A stretch of DNA of 64,000 bases from Hydractinia symbiolongicarpus (Eukaryota; Cnidaria; Hydrozoa; Anthoathecata; Hydractiniidae): the NCBI RefSeq assembly GCF_029227915.1, contig NC_079883.1, positions 4,466,001 to 4,530,000 of the forward strand, given 5' to 3'. The position numbers and the translations under genes were made by a program. The number at the start of each line of letters is the position of its first letter. Positions within the stretch are counted from its first letter, which is position 1. Below the pieces are notes generated by a model, which worked only from the letters and a program-made list of their open reading frames with translations, did not search any database and was not told where the DNA came from. This document shows positions 36,271-49,500 of the stretch, piece by piece.

Positions 36271-38180
36271 CTAAAAAACAAAAAATTATTGACATATACC
36301 ATGTATTTATTTTGACCTTCACAAGAAGGGTAATACACAATTAATTTGATTCCCTTCAAAATACCACTTTCATCTTCAAACTCACAAAAATTTAAATATT
36401 AAATCATCTGAGCTTTTAAGTACTATGTTTAATAAATCAACCATAAACAAATCTTTGCATGACCTAACAATTAATAGGCGTGCAGAATGAATAAATTGAC
36501 TTTTTAAATGACAGAGACCATCTGATAAGCAAGAAACAAACCTAGTAAAAAAATCCAAATCATCTGACTTGTTTATTTTATTCAAATTGCTGACTTGCTT
36601 ACTCCTTCCATTAAATGCAAGAAGAAATCAGATTAAATTTAGTACATACAGTACATAGGAAGAACTCTCAAAAAGTAATTCAAATATGAATGAACGTACA
36701 TCATATAAAACTAAGCTCTTCTTATTTGTCATAAAGGTCAAGTTTTACATATAAAGAAATGTTGTAAATAGAGGTTACCGCTATATGCAATCAACAGATA
36801 TAACCAATTCGTTGGACATCTTAATAAGTTTCAGACTATTACAAACTAATTGAATAAACAAAAAAACACCAGTAGACCTGCAGTAGTAATCTTTAAAAAC
36901 AAACGTAAAATGAAAATACAATGAAAACATACAGATAAAAATATGCTTGTGAATTATACTGCACATGGAATAAACAGCTGAATTAACTGATGTGCGGTAT
37001 GTTGGTCACTGCAAAAAATACGACTTTCTCCAAAACGTACTATTAACAGCGACTGAAATCCCAATGCCAAAAGATTGATCAAAACCAACCACTGGATATC
37101 GCAAATATGCCTCAAAAAAACCCAGAACAGAGTCAGCAGTTGTTGTTAGTCAAAGTGTTGACAAGTACAGTTTCAAGTTTACGTAAAAGTTCTGAACAAG
37201 GGTGGGCAAGTTTTTATGAGAAAATATATCAGGAGAAAGAAATGGTATGTTCACCTAATAAACATTTATAATCATTGATTAAAGAAATTAGTGAAGTTAT
37301 TGCTTTGCAGTTATAAAATTGCGGTCAAATAACTTGGAAACGGATAGAAATACCCAACCAAAATAAGACTAATCTTGAAGCTGATGCCTCTTCAATCCTT
37401 TGTAAAAAGCTTTCTTGATCAGCGTTTCACGCTCTGCACAATAGCGGTGTATCAAGAGGTACTTGTTGGCGTCATTAAAATTCAAGTGGCGGTTCTTTTC
37501 TATTGTTCTGCTGCCTAAATGGATAGGTCCACAGACTGATCAGAAGGCATTTTTAGAAGAAAAAAATATTTAAAAGCTGTGGTTATTAAAAGTACAGTCA
37601 ATCTGCCTCTTCAGTGATTTCTATAAGACCCCTCTATCATTGACACTATAGCTTGCCACCATGCATTTTGAATACAAATACTACTGTGTACAGTAGCCAC
37701 TTTCTCATGGAGCAGATTGACAATTTTTAAAAACAAAATTAAAATTTCCTTGTATAAAGGTTTAAACACCATATTTAATTTTTAACAACAAATGCTTTTG
37801 ATTCTATACTAAATTGAATTTCCAATGTTAATACACATTATCATAAGTTGGTAACTTGTTATGGTTTTTAGTGTATTACGTCGATGTAATGAAAAGGGGA
37901 AATACACTGCTAGATGCAGCCAATGATGCAAGATTTACAATACAACTGGTATATTAAAACTCTATACAAAGTCCAAGGTAGCCACTATTCTCTCCTCTTC
38001 TGAGCTATACCATTAGAAACATGTTTGAATGTGAATATAATGTTACTGAGTTCAAGCCCTTAGTATATTTATACAAAAAACAGAAAAACATATAATGGCG
38101 AAAATCAACAATGAAGTCTCATTTTTTCTTCTAAGGAAATCCAACATAATGCCCCTAGTTTACTTGATCCATATAAAAAT
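36271..38180. other. Probable intron of the zinc-finger gene, no other gene seen
   Basis: AT-rich sequence with only short frames (36382-36585, 36781-36966 minus), none recognisable. If the first exon near 41.5 kb is right, the LINE at 38.2-39.5 kb sits in the same intron. Confidence 0.4.
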
Positions 38181-39529
38181 TAGGTGAATTTAAACAGTTT
38201 TTCTAGTTTTCCCAATCTACCTTGGGTGGCACAAGCCCATGCCGAGGAGCAGTAGTTGAAATATGGCATGACAAGTGCATTAATTAAAAGGTTTTTTGTG
38301 TGAGGTGTTAAACAGGATATTTATTTATATTTAATTAGTATTTTTCTATTTATGTCATTAATGTGCTTTTCCCATTGCATTTTTTGATCAAATGTTACCC
38401 CAAGATATTTAACTTTTTCGCTCCTCTTCAAAGGAATACCCATATAGTTGATAGTTTTGTTCTCAACTTTTTTTAACTGGCTGTGGTTGCCGAAAAAGAT
38501 TGTTTCAGTTTTGTCCGTATTAATAGTCATTTTGTTATTATTCAGCCAGAGGTCGACTTGCGAAAGTTCTAACTCGACCTGGGAGACAAGGGTATCCAAG
38601 TTTTTATGAGACGAAATAATTATTGTATCATCTGCATATAGATGGTGGTAGTTTGAATTGATGACAGATTTTAAGTCATCAATATACAAAAGAAAGAGCA
38701 GGGGCCCCAACACAGATCCCTGCGGCACCCCAAAAGCGTCTTCATGAAGCAGATCTGATCCTGTGTGGTTTACAAGAGTCAGCTGCATTCACCAAATGAC
38801 TCCTCATTAGCAAAGGGCAAATTACGAGAAAGACAGGGACTGCAAACGAAAAACAGTTTATCTTCAGGAGTCTTCATAAATTGTTGATATTTTTTATCAG
38901 AAAATACGCTCACATTTTTTATGAGCCCATAATCCACACTTGTCACAAGAAAGTGCTTTGTGTGTTTTTGCCACAGGTTTTAAGCATGAAGAACAGGGAT
39001 ACTTAACAGGACCTGGGTTGAGGCAGATGTCCCCTGACAAGAGGATTAAAAAATAGAAATACTTGTGCCTGCTTGGCTTAAGTTTTGATAAAGCCATTAA
39101 TTTTAATTGGAGAGTGAGCTGGCTTTCAGAAACTCTATTGCAGGCATCAAGTGAAGAGATAGAAAAGAAACTCCTATCTAGTCGACTCATTTCGTTGTTG
39201 TTGGGTGAGCTACTTTTGAACGAAGGTTTTGTATTGCTCAAAAATACAACGAACACAAAAATCAGTTTTAGCGTAAATGTGGGGTTTCCTACCTGAGTAA
39301 AGTTATTTTTAAGTCGTAGAGAGATCATTCTACGGTTATGTGCTCTTCCAAAACTATGTTTGACGGATCTGAGGCAAGCCCATTTCCTTACGATGTTACA
39401 CAGAAGGAGCAGCAGGAACCCACAACACAGCAAAGCTACCATATTAGATGATAGATGGATAAAAAACCGACTGGGATAAAAACAATTTATTAACAAAAAA
39501 AATAATTTAAAAAACTTACAAAACAACAA
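38181..39529 (-). pseudogene. Internally deleted LINE: 2A-like peptide, PHD finger, reverse transcriptase
   Basis: Minus strand. A 210-codon frame from 39529 contains LLSGDICLNPGP, a 2A-like motif (39008-39034), then a PHD-type zinc block (CSSC, then CDKC, then HKKC). After a frameshift at about 38897 it continues to CSPC and LPFANEESF, the usual lead-in to the endonuclease. Here the whole endonuclease and the N-terminal half of the RT are missing, and the sequence jumps to RT motifs [13 protein letters not shown] and YADDT (frame 38788-38321). A further frame (about 38310-38190) holds the thumb block (MPYFNYCSSAW). 2A plus PHD is known from CR1/L2-like elements. It is dead because of the deletion and frameshifts. 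Its flanks lie in the zinc-finger gene's presumed intron. Confidence 0.85.
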
Positions 39530-40193
39530 ATTAAAGAAATGAAAAGATATAAATGAAGTAAAGAAGGCAGTACAATATATAATAAATCAAAAAGGACTTA
39601 GCTGTCAAAGCAGGAGCTCTTCAAGCTTTAGTCTTCTTTTTTCTTTCTTCGACTTAGCGCGCCAAGACCGGAGCGTTTTAGATATGTCCGACCTCAACGA
39701 GAGCTAAGCACGGAATGGTGGTCAAAAGGCATGCCCACTAGGGTGCTCCTTATCCCAGGCCCTCTAACTAACCAATACTGTTTTAGATCCAGGCCCCTAA
39801 GGTTGCCTTGCCTACCTATAAAGTCAACTAGTTTCCATCATCACAATTTGCTAATAGTTTGGTTTGCCAACCCACCCATAATTCCACCCACTCGATAATC
39901 AGACCATCATCCGACACATGACGAGTGCATACGATACCAATTGATGTAGCCCCCTCTACAACGAACTACAACACGCAAAGATACTCTCTTAAACAAGTGC
40001 TCTTGCCTCAAGGTTTTCTTGGTGATCCAAATTTGGCTACTTGCGATTGCCAAGTTTTTTGTCCAAAGGTAGAAGCACTGTTGACCCGTGCCGGTGGGGA
40101 TGTTAGATTTCTTTCGTCAGCCAAATGGGATGAAGATGCGTTTGTTTCCCTAACAAAGGAGTTGCGTTACCATGAGATACGCCATAGCAGGCA
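39530..40193. other. LINE 5' flank and an unrecognised ORF
   Basis: 39530-39924 shows no gene and may include the LINE's 5' leader. A plus-strand frame at 39925-40197 (90 codons) has a cysteine-containing stretch (ATCDCQVFCPKVE) but no known domain, and its end runs into the minisatellite. It could be an exon fragment or chance. Confidence 0.3.
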
Positions 40194-40452
40194 GTAGGCA
40201 TTTCAATGAGATTTACTGAGGTGTGGGTGATTCCACGAGATTCGCTGAGATGTAGGCAATTTCTAAGCGAGTTGTTGAGTTGTAGGCAATTTCCAAGCGA
40301 GTTGCTGAGATGTTGGCATTTCCAGAAGATTTGCTGAGATGTAGACATTTCCACGAGATTTGGTGAGAAGTAGGCATTTCCACGAGATTTGGTGAGAAGT
40401 AGGCGTTTCCAAGAGATTCCCTGAGAGGGTTACGTTTCCACGAGATACGTTG
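40194..40452. repeat. Minisatellite, 29-30 bp x about 9
   Basis: Units start with GTAGGCATTTCCACGAGA and end TTTGGTGAGAA, with variants. Two adjacent units (about 40340-40400) are nearly identical and the outer ones more diverged. Several units have an extra base, so length varies between 29 and 30. The minus-strand frames here are by-products. Confidence 0.9.
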
Positions 40453-41489
40453 TTCATCTTATATTTGTTAATTATCTGTTAATTAATCCAAGCAGCTTGT
40501 TGCTTCTTACCTGCTGAAAATCTGGAAAAAAGAATGCTTTCTAGCGCTACTTCTATTATTCTTATTGCTAAAAGTTATAGCACAAGCAGACAATTCAAAA
40601 AATTGAACTTAGTTGTAATATTTACTCTTCTTTTTTCTCTCTGAAGTTCATTTCATAGGGTTAGCAGCAATATGTTTAAAAGCCCTTTTTTGTCATCCAA
40701 GAGATTACGTCAAACTGGGTTTAATCCAAACAAAAAATTACCACATAATAGCAGCTTTTGAGAAGGAAGCATGTTGTAAACACAAGTAAATCTGCCTTTA
40801 TATTTGAAATTGTTAACTTTAGAAAAATAAGAAAGACCACTCATCCGTGGTGGAGTAGACAGGATGGTTCAAAAGTATTCTATGTCAGCTAGCAATATAG
40901 GAGCTGTTATCTCAAGAAGTGTCACAGTAGTATCTAGTGGAAAAGCTTTGAATGTTCCCTATAGATACAGACCTAATTGGAAATGTTGATGTTTAATCTT
41001 CTCATTAGCCTCAAACCAATCGAGAAGAATAGCATTTGTTCGTCATAGGACCACAAACATTTAACCTACATATTGTAACAAGGTATATCGCCACAAGATT
41101 CCTGATCAACTTTACAGCAGTGAAAAAAAGGATCACAAATTTTCATGTAAGGTTTTAACCTTTTCGGACTAGCAAGCTATCTAGTCTTTTAAGGTTAAAA
41201 TTTGTCATAACTTCTTTACTGTGCACTGGTTATATAGCTTAGTCAAGGCTACTGTAGCCAAAAGGTTATTTATAGCTAGCTAGGATAGCTAGCTAGCTAC
41301 AAAACTGTGGTTTTCACCGAATATAAAGAAAACTAAAAAACGATTTTTTTACAACCATTTTCATCTCAAAATTATGAGCTAACAACTTGTTTGAAGAATT
41401 CTATTTTATTTTTCAAACAAGGTAACCATTTTATTAAAAGTATTATTTTATCCTTCCACAACATAAATATAAAAACGAAAGTGCTTTAC
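40453..41489. other. Non-coding stretch
   Basis: No gene or repeat family recognised. A TAGC-rich patch is at 41270-41305. Confidence 0.5.
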
Positions 41490-41720
41490 CTGAATACAGG
41501 GTGCAGTTCTTCGAAGTTGGTCCTCTCCCTTTAGGAGAAGTCACCAACCTAAAATGAAAATCCTTCTTCGGGGAATGATTCTGTTTACAGCCATGAAATC
41601 GCTCTAACTCAAAATGAGATTGGCTGTTTTTCGATACCTTGAAATTTTATTGGTTACTTTTTGCCTTTGCATGCGAAATCCCCGAGGCACTTTTAAATAA
41701 AAGGAAACCCGGGGCGAGAG
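41490..41720 (-). promoter_or_regulatory. Candidate promoter and first exon of the zinc-finger gene
   Basis: On the minus strand two CCAAT boxes (at 41649-41653 and 41619-41623) precede a stretch ending in a strong donor, CAG|GTAAAG, at 41490. The region has more GC and CpG than its neighbours. No long reading frame exists, so this would be a 5' UTR exon. The first acceptor downstream on this strand that starts a convincing coding exon is at 36271, about 5.2 kb away. This is inference from motif positions. Confidence 0.3.
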
Positions 41721-41959
41721 CAAAGTGGGCGCAACGTTTTCTCTTTTCCCGTTCGCTCCGGGGGTAACAAAATTTGTCCCTCAAGCCTGCGCGGTATGAA
41801 ATTCCGTAATCCTTAAAAATATTTCCACTGTCAGTCCATTTGGTTCCATCTACTGAGCTCTAACCGGCTTGTGTGGCCAGGCAAGCAAGTTAAAGCAATG
41901 CTATACGTATCTCCTCTAGCGGTAATGTAACGTAGTTACAGTCGGAGAGGAGGAAGAGC

Positions 41960-44610
41960 CAACCGTTAGGATGGAATTCCCAAAGAACGTTAAAACTTCC
42001 TGTTATTCACTAAAGTTTCTGTTAGGTCAACTTGGGCATGATTTCAGTGTTATTGGTATCACTGAGACTAAATTCCCGACTAAAATCCCACCTATTAACT
42101 GCGAGCTATCTGGTTATTCCTTCACGCACACACCTTACTGAAGGTGAAAAGGGTGTTGCTCTTTTGTACATCCCTAATCACTTGCAATTTATTAAACGTC
42201 CCGACCCGGAGCTTGAATCTAAATTCATTGAATTATACAGGCCAAAGATAAAAACATGATTGTTGGATGCATCTACAGACATCCCTCGATGTCGGTTGAT
42301 GATAGTTCAACAATCGCTTTTTATTGCCTCTTCTTGAGAAAGCGTCTTCAGATAACAAGTCTATCTTCCTCCTTGGAGACTTTAATGTTGACCTTCTAAA
42401 GTCTGAAGGAGTCAAAGAAGTGTCCGATTACATCGATATTACTTCGCAATTTAACTTACTGCCGCATATAATTCTTCCCACAAGAGTTACTGAAGTTTCT
42501 AGAACGATTATTGATAATATTTACTTTAGTTCAGCCAGGTGGCTGTGTCTGGTAATACTATAAGTTTAATATCTGACCATTTCCCTCAGTCCTTAGTGTT
42601 AAAAAACATGACATATTTGTTCATGATTGGAAGAAATTTCATCACGATGACTTTCTCACCAAACTTCACTATAAAAATTAGGATGATCTCCTGCAATTGA
42701 ATGTGATCTCAACTTATCCAACCTCGTCCCCAGGGCATCTTGTATTTTTTCTGACCCCGGGATCCCAACTTATCGTTTGACAATTTTTACAGTTGTATCA
42801 ACAGTCTATTGGTCAATCATGCAACAAAAAAAGAAAAACAAAATCCAATTCTTGGATTACTAATGGTATCCTTACCTCAATAATCAAAAGACACCATCCG
42901 CATAAATGCATTTTAAGAGAGAAAGATCCATTTTTAAAGTCTTTCTTGCTAGGGAGTTTTAAAAAGTACCGCAACAAAATTGTATCTCTATGTAGAATAA
43001 GTAAAAGTAATTTCCTCAATAAATATTTTAGCAATAACCGAAAAAATATTGGCAATATTTGGAATGGGGTTAAAAATATTATTTCTGTTCGTTCTTCTGT
43101 TTCAGCTTCTCTCACCTGTATGGACATTAATAACTCTGTTGTGACTGATCCAGTGACAATTGCTTATTCTTTTAATGATTGCTTTGCTTCAATTGCAGAT
43201 AACATCAGAATGAATATCCCGTTCAATAGAAAACATTTCTCCTCTTGATGATTTAGATGTTCTGCATTGCATTTCTTCCCCTGACCCTGGTAAATCTTCT
43301 GGGTCATTCAGTATTCCTGCTCATATTTTAACTCTTGTTAAATTTGAATTATCTATACCACTTTCAAAACTTATACTTGGTATTTTTCCTACAAACCTAA
43401 AAACTGCCAAGACCATCCCTATTTATAAAAAAGGATCCAAATTAGAATTAACAAATTACCGACCTATATCTTTACTCTCAAATATTGATAAAATATATAA
43501 AAAAATCATTTGCAAACGAGTGTATGGTTTTCTCGAAGCAAACAACGCCCTCTACAAGCATCAATTTGGCTTTAGGAAAAATTACTCGACATCTCAAACT
43601 TTTCTGAACATCTCTCAAAAAATTATGGATGCTCTTGATAAAGGAAATTATGCATGTGGAGTGTTCATTGATCTTCAAAAGGCTTTTGATACGGTTGATC
43701 ATGAAATTTTGCTTAAAAAGTTTTTTCACTATGGAATTCGTGGTACCCCACTCTCACTATTTAAGTCTTACTTAACAGGACGTCAACAGTTTGTATCCAT
43801 CAATGGAAATATAACAACTAGTAATCTTATCAGGCATGGTGTCCCTCAGGGCTCTGTTTTAGGACCTCTTTTAATTTTAATTTATATTAACGACCTGCAT
43901 TGTTTAATTAATTTTTCTTTGGTGCATCACTTTGCTAATGACACCAATCTCTTAAACTTCAGTAAATCTTTGAAACAACAACTAGCCAAACAAATGAATT
44001 TTGACCTCAAGCTTCTTTGCCATTGGCTCAATGTCAATAAAATTTCTCTTAATGCTAGTAAGACTGAGTACATTGTTTTTAAACTTGCACGGAAACCTCT
44101 TAATTACGATTTTAGGCTTTTTATCAATGGTAAAAGGCTTATACCTAGTTATTGTATTAAATATCTTGATGTTCTATTAGATTCTGATCTAAGCTGGAAG
44201 TCTCACATCAATAATACTGTCGCCAAGCTCAAGAGCGCTAATGGAGCTTTAGCTAAACTTCGTCACTTTTTTCCTTTAAATGTTCTTATTCTAGTTTACT
44301 ATGCCATTTATTCATTTTGCAATATTGTAATCAAATTTGGGGTCAGCCAAACAGTCTTGATGTTAATCGTATTACTGTTTTACAAAATTTTGCTATTCGA
44401 CTCATGTCTTTCGAACCTCGAAGAGCATCATCGAGTCACCTGTATGGTAATCTTGAGCTCCTCAAATTCTCTGATATTGTCCAATATCACAATATTCTAT
44501 TTTACATAAACTATTTCATGAAAAATGCCTGCTTCCATCCTTAATACATTTGCGGTTGACTTCACCCATGCTCAAGGCACTCGGGCAGAGAAGATGTATT
44601 AACAAAGGTT
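41960..44610 (+). pseudogene. Degenerate CR1/L2-like LINE with dead reverse transcriptase
   Basis: Plus-strand pieces in several frames. The endonuclease begins near 41970 (LGHDFSVIGITETK) and continues to YRHPS and LLGDFNVDLL (about 42260-42400) with frameshifts. A linker region (42793-43248) and the RT follow; the RT is open from about 43254 to 44509 ([41 protein letters not shown]). The catalytic box reads FANDT (43931-43945) instead of FADDT, so the first catalytic Asp is Asn. The thumb shifts frame near 44317 and ends about 44540, followed by decayed tail. It is 5'-truncated within or before the endonuclease. A CCCCAG-like hairpin remnant is seen at 42725-42770. It is of the jockey superfamily. 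Confidence 0.88.
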
Positions 44611-44960
44611 ATAAAATGCTGGCACTACGATTGTATGTAAAATATTCGTGGTTCTCTTAAGGTAAAGGTCTTATTTTTAATGTTTATTGGTAAGTACATC
44701 TCAAACTTGCTTCTTTTTTACCCACACAGCCATAAAAACTTTGTAAAAATGTTGCTAGGAAGGAATATGGATATTTATTTATTAAACATACTTATTTGTG
44801 TGTCGTTATAGTAGTTATTATAGTAGATTTTGGGATTTAGACGTTCCTCAATTTTTGCTTCCTCCCCAAAAAATTATTTTGTGGCTGCCACAAAAAAGTT
44901 TTTTGTTCGCCTCTCCTTTACCGTTTACTCATATTTGCATAGTTTTACCGCTAACAATTA

Positions 44961-45320
44961 GGGGCTGTTTACATGACCCTGGTTGGCGGGCTGGCCTGTT
45001 TACTGAGATCACGCTTGTTTCTCATTTTTTGCTCATCTGCTTATATGGTCAAACGGGCCGGCCCGGTAGGCGAGTTCTCGTTTCTGAGGTGCGGGATCCC
45101 AGTAGGTGGGATGAACATTTTCTCATATAAACAGTAATAAAGCGGGCTAGATCGCCTAGGCGACATGGTCTATTATGCTCTACTTATTAAAATCTTTTGT
45201 TATGAAAAGTATTTCTTTTGTTTTACATTATATGTTTTCATTGTTCAGAGCCTAACCGAAGTAGTTTTTTTATATATAAACACAAGTTAAAGGCCAGCCC
45301 GCTTCCATATAAACAACCCC
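44961..45320. mobile_element. PIF/Harbinger-type MITE with TTA target duplication
   Basis: It begins GGGGCTGTTTACATG and ends (read inward) GGGGTTGTTTATATG, followed on both strands by a GCGGGCTGGCC block. TTA flanks both ends (44958-44960 and 45321-45323). A 3-bp TTA/TWA duplication with a GGG-CTGTTT terminus is characteristic of PIF/Harbinger elements. It is 360 bp with no transposase. It appears fairly intact. Confidence 0.8.
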
Positions 45321-45398
45321 TTAGTTTTATTTCTAGCAGGTAAAAAACGCAAGCAATAAACTATGGAAATCAAATAAATTCATGGCAAATAATCTATA

Positions 45399-45992
45399 CA
45401 GTAGACTCTCTGTAATTCGAACTCGCAGGGGACCGAAAACAAAGTTCGAATTAGGGGAAGTTCATAAATTTTTGTGAAATTTTGTCCAAAAATCAGGGTT
45501 GGCGGTAATAAATAGACTTCATCGAACATCCATCTATATATCTTCAGAATTATGTCTCCTATATTACTTCAAACGTATTTCTTATTTGGCAAAAAAGTCA
45601 TGAATAGTGGTTTGCTTTTTGCAGGCTTAACAAGTTGCTCCTCATCGAACATTTCATTTTCTTGGTCATCATCATCTTGACTAATAACTTGAGCTAACAA
45701 TTTCTTGCTCTGTTAAAATACCTTCGTTGGTGCTCACGTCTTGGTCAAAATCGATGTAGTCGTCAGGTGTGATACCTATTCCGATCTCTTTACGTAATTC
45801 GATCTTTAAAAGATTCGATTTACGGGGTGAAATGATCTAAAGGGACCGGAAATATAGAGGTATTCGAATTATGGAGGTTCGAATTAGGGGAAGTGAATTA
45901 TGAGTTTGTTTTGATTTTTACGGGACTAGAAGATTTGTTTGAATTAAGGAGAGATTCGAATTAGGGGAAGTCGAATTACAGAGAGTCCACTG
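45399..45992. mobile_element. pogo/Tigger-type element with transposase remnant
   Basis: The inverted termini CAGTAGACTCTCTGTAATTCGA and CAGTGGACTCTCTGTAATTCGA are flanked by TA on both sides (45397-45398, 45993-45994), the mark of the Tc1/mariner-pogo group. On the minus strand about 45830-45600 a broken frame reads ITPDDYIDFDQDV and then acidic DDDDQENEMFDEEQ, resembling the acidic C-terminal tail of Tigger/pogo transposases. This element is thus a deletion derivative of an autonomous copy. It is 594 bp. Confidence 0.8.
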
Positions 45993-46547
45993 TATGAACT
46001 CATTCTCGATATTTTAGGTTAAATTTTATACAACGGAACCTTACTAGAATTTTAAATGTTAATTTTTGCATCTAAAATTTAATCCTTGCCAACATTTTCA
46101 CATATTAAAGAAATTGCTAATACTTCACATTTTTACTGACATTTAGAAGCTACCAGTCAATACAACTGGAGTTATAAGCCTATGTTTTGCATTCACAGAA
46201 TATGTACATCGTATTCTACCAATATCATAATTTGTCTGTTAGGTATATAATCCGCTTAATCGCATAAAAGCATGAACATAAACATCGCAATATTTCTACC
46301 ACGTTTATAACTCGCACCGCATAAAACGTATTGGTTAAGATATCTCTCAGTAAAAAAGAAAATGTCAAAATCAGGAGCACGGACGAACATATGTTCAAGG
46401 TTAATTTTTAGTCGCATTCGTTAGATACATGTAAGAGCATACTACAACCGCTTTTAACATAACTTTTCACATTAAATTCGTTGGCAAATGTGTAAAATTG
46501 AATTGTTTGTTTGAGATTTGTGAATTTGAAAACATCACACATACACG

Positions 46548-49500
46548 CTACTCGTCATCAACTTCGTCCACTACTTGAAATCCATCCATGAAGTGTCCAT
46601 CACTTGACGCTTCAGGGGTAGCTTCTACTGCATCTTCTTTTGCTCGGCGACTACGAGGACGAGGTGAAGGTGTTCCTCTACCTTTACCACGGCCGCCACG
46701 CTTTGCTCCTCCGCCGCGAGTTTTACCAGGAGTTGTTTTCTAGAAGCAAATTTGCGGACATATTTAGATTTATAATCTTATAAGTAAAGCAAAATAATAC
46801 CAATTTAGTTCTTTCTCTCTTCTCTGACACTTGAACGTGAATGAGGTAACTTGTTTAGTACGAAGAAAGACATTGTAGAAACACTAAGGAACTTTTGCAA
46901 ATCAAAAAAACAGCGAAATCAAGAAATCAAGGGAATAACACCATCGATTAGGTGCTCAAAGAGATCTGGAAATAGCTTCAAAAAAAATGTCATTAACGAT
47001 ATAAAAAACATAATCTCTAGCTCGATTAAAAAAGAGTTCGTTAAAAATAAGGAATTTTTAGCAAAAAGGATAAAATGAATGTAAAGAAAAAAAATGGAAA
47101 AACCGCATGATGAACTAAGGAGATTAAAAGAACTTCACGAGAAAAATTTAAAAACTTTCACAATCAATTTCACAATTTTCACGGGGCCTAAATTTTCGGA
47201 TTTATGCTAAAAATTGCAAATGTTTCTTTCCTTTAAAGTATATGCGCTTATAAAAAAACACGAAATCCTTCAAGTGTACTCAGCCAAAGCTTTTAGAAAC
47301 AAATTCCTTGTTTTACCTGATAAATACAAATCAATTTCCCTGATATCATTGACTAGGTCATTTGACATAAAACCATTTTTTAAACAGTTGTACAGTATGT
47401 GTGTTTTGAATTAGTAAAACTTGGTGAAAATCACTTAATCGAACATTATGATAATAAAAAAATACTTAATAGTCATCACACTTGGCTGAATATCAAAACT
47501 AACGAACCTTTAAGATGGATTTGGGTTTTGGTTCGCTATCTGTTTGTTCACTTGTAGATTCAGCTTCCGGGGAAACTTCCACAGCTTCTTCATGTACCTC
47601 GTCTGTAGCTTTGCTCGGTTCTTCATCTTCTGTGTTGCCTTTATCTGCAACATTGTTATCAATTTCTTCATCTTTTATTTCATCTTTCACTTCTGTTTGT
47701 TGGGTTTCTTCATCCTTGTCAGCACTTTCTTCCTTAGCCGGTTCTTCAGTGGCACTTTCTTCTTTCTCTACATCGATTTTTTCATCTTGTGCAACTTTTT
47801 CGTTCTCAGGGTTTTCACTTTGTTCCACAGGTGCAGGCTGCAACAATTTTGGCACCCTAACCTACATAGAATTTAATGTAAGCATTAATGTATACATGAC
47901 TTGAAATATAAGAAAAAAAACCTGAAAACTCAAAACTTGTTTACACTAACTAACCAGTTGTTCTTCAAATGAGGACAAGAATGTTCCTTCTCCTGCATTA
48001 TCACTTTCTGATAGCAATACATATTTATCTCCATGCTCTTCTAAAGTTTCAAACAACTCCAAGTTTTGTTGCTTCTGAGTCTTCTCATAATCTTTATTTT
48101 TCTTCAGGTGGTTCTAAGAGACATTAGCATTTGAACATATTTAATGAAATTTTGCTCAACACTGAAACCTTATTTTTTTGTAATTATTCAATTAAATTAA
48201 ATTTACAAACAACTAAGGCGATATCTTCTAATTGGGTATGAAGGAGAACATATAAGAGGATATAAATTGTTTCTGCAAACACAGTTATACTGCACAAACC
48301 TACCTGGTAATTGTTTCTATGCAGACGACTATCAATATGTGGAATGACACCAGAAGCCTCCTTAATGTGAAGTCCACATAAACGACAGTTGAAACTTGAT
48401 ACTGCCTTCACAAACTCGCATCCTGACAATAAAGCAAATACTCACTGACTTAGCTTTGAAAGTATGTGTAAAACAATAAATTTAAAAAAAAATTATTAAG
48501 ACTTACCAAAGAATTTGTTGTCATTAAACTCTTTAACTTCAATAGTAGACTCTACAAGAGATTTAATAGTGACCACGTTACCAGATTTCATAGCAGCTTT
48601 TTTGCTTTCCATTTTAATAGTGAAAAAGTTAGACGGATTTTTATTGTAGTTTTCTTGTTCCCGTTTCTGGATTTCCATTTGTGTTTTCATAAACATTTTT
48701 GCTTGCTTGAGAATAATTGCACGGGCTTTTTCATTTTTTTCATACCAGTCATCCGGAGAGAGGTCGATATCAAGGATGTCACGAGTTTCTTGATACTTTT
48801 TCGCAGTACGCGTATCAATAACATTCATCACATGGCTTTTTCCCATTAAGTGGTGTATAAATGCCTGAAAAAAATGAGCAAACTAAGTCAGCCAAATTTA
48901 CTATGAAATGTTTGATAAATACAATTTACCTAATACCCATGGCAATTTAATATACTGATGTAAATTATACGTGCTAGCATATAACCTGGATATATGATCT
49001 ACATTTCAACACAATATAAAGTAGAAAGAGGTCCAGGTATTTTGCTTTTGCAGACACTTGTAACACAACAAAACATTCTTTGGTCATGCTTTACTTTGTT
49101 GCAATATTAATTAATTAAAAAACAGCTACAATATCTGTTGAAGTATCTGCTAAGATTGAACATTGAAAGAGATTTTAATAACAAATGTAAAGAATAGTTA
49201 CTGTTAAAACACTTTCTTAAAATGCATAAAAATAAAAGTTTACAACCAATGCTTTCTTTAAGGGTATATCCTGGATATATGATCTACATTTCAACATGAA
49301 AAACAGAAAGAGGTCCAGGAATTCTTTTTAGCAAACATTTGTAACACAACAAAACATTAATTTGTCATGCTTTACTTTGTTGCCCTTCGGTTTAGAAAAA
49401 TCACTGCAAAGGATACAAAAAACTTACTGTTTCTTTCATGAGAAGAAGACCACAGGTTACACAGTGGTATCCTTTGCCAGTAAAAGAAAACACTAGAAGT

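Noticed and set aside
36271-36359. N-terminal extension of the zinc-finger protein to 36359
   Set aside because: A clear splice acceptor (TTTTTTAG) lies at 36271, so the upstream codons are intronic.
47515-47904. Ser-rich plus-strand ORFs opposite the acidic exon
   Set aside because: They are the antisense of the Glu/Asp-rich coding exon of the matrin-type gene.
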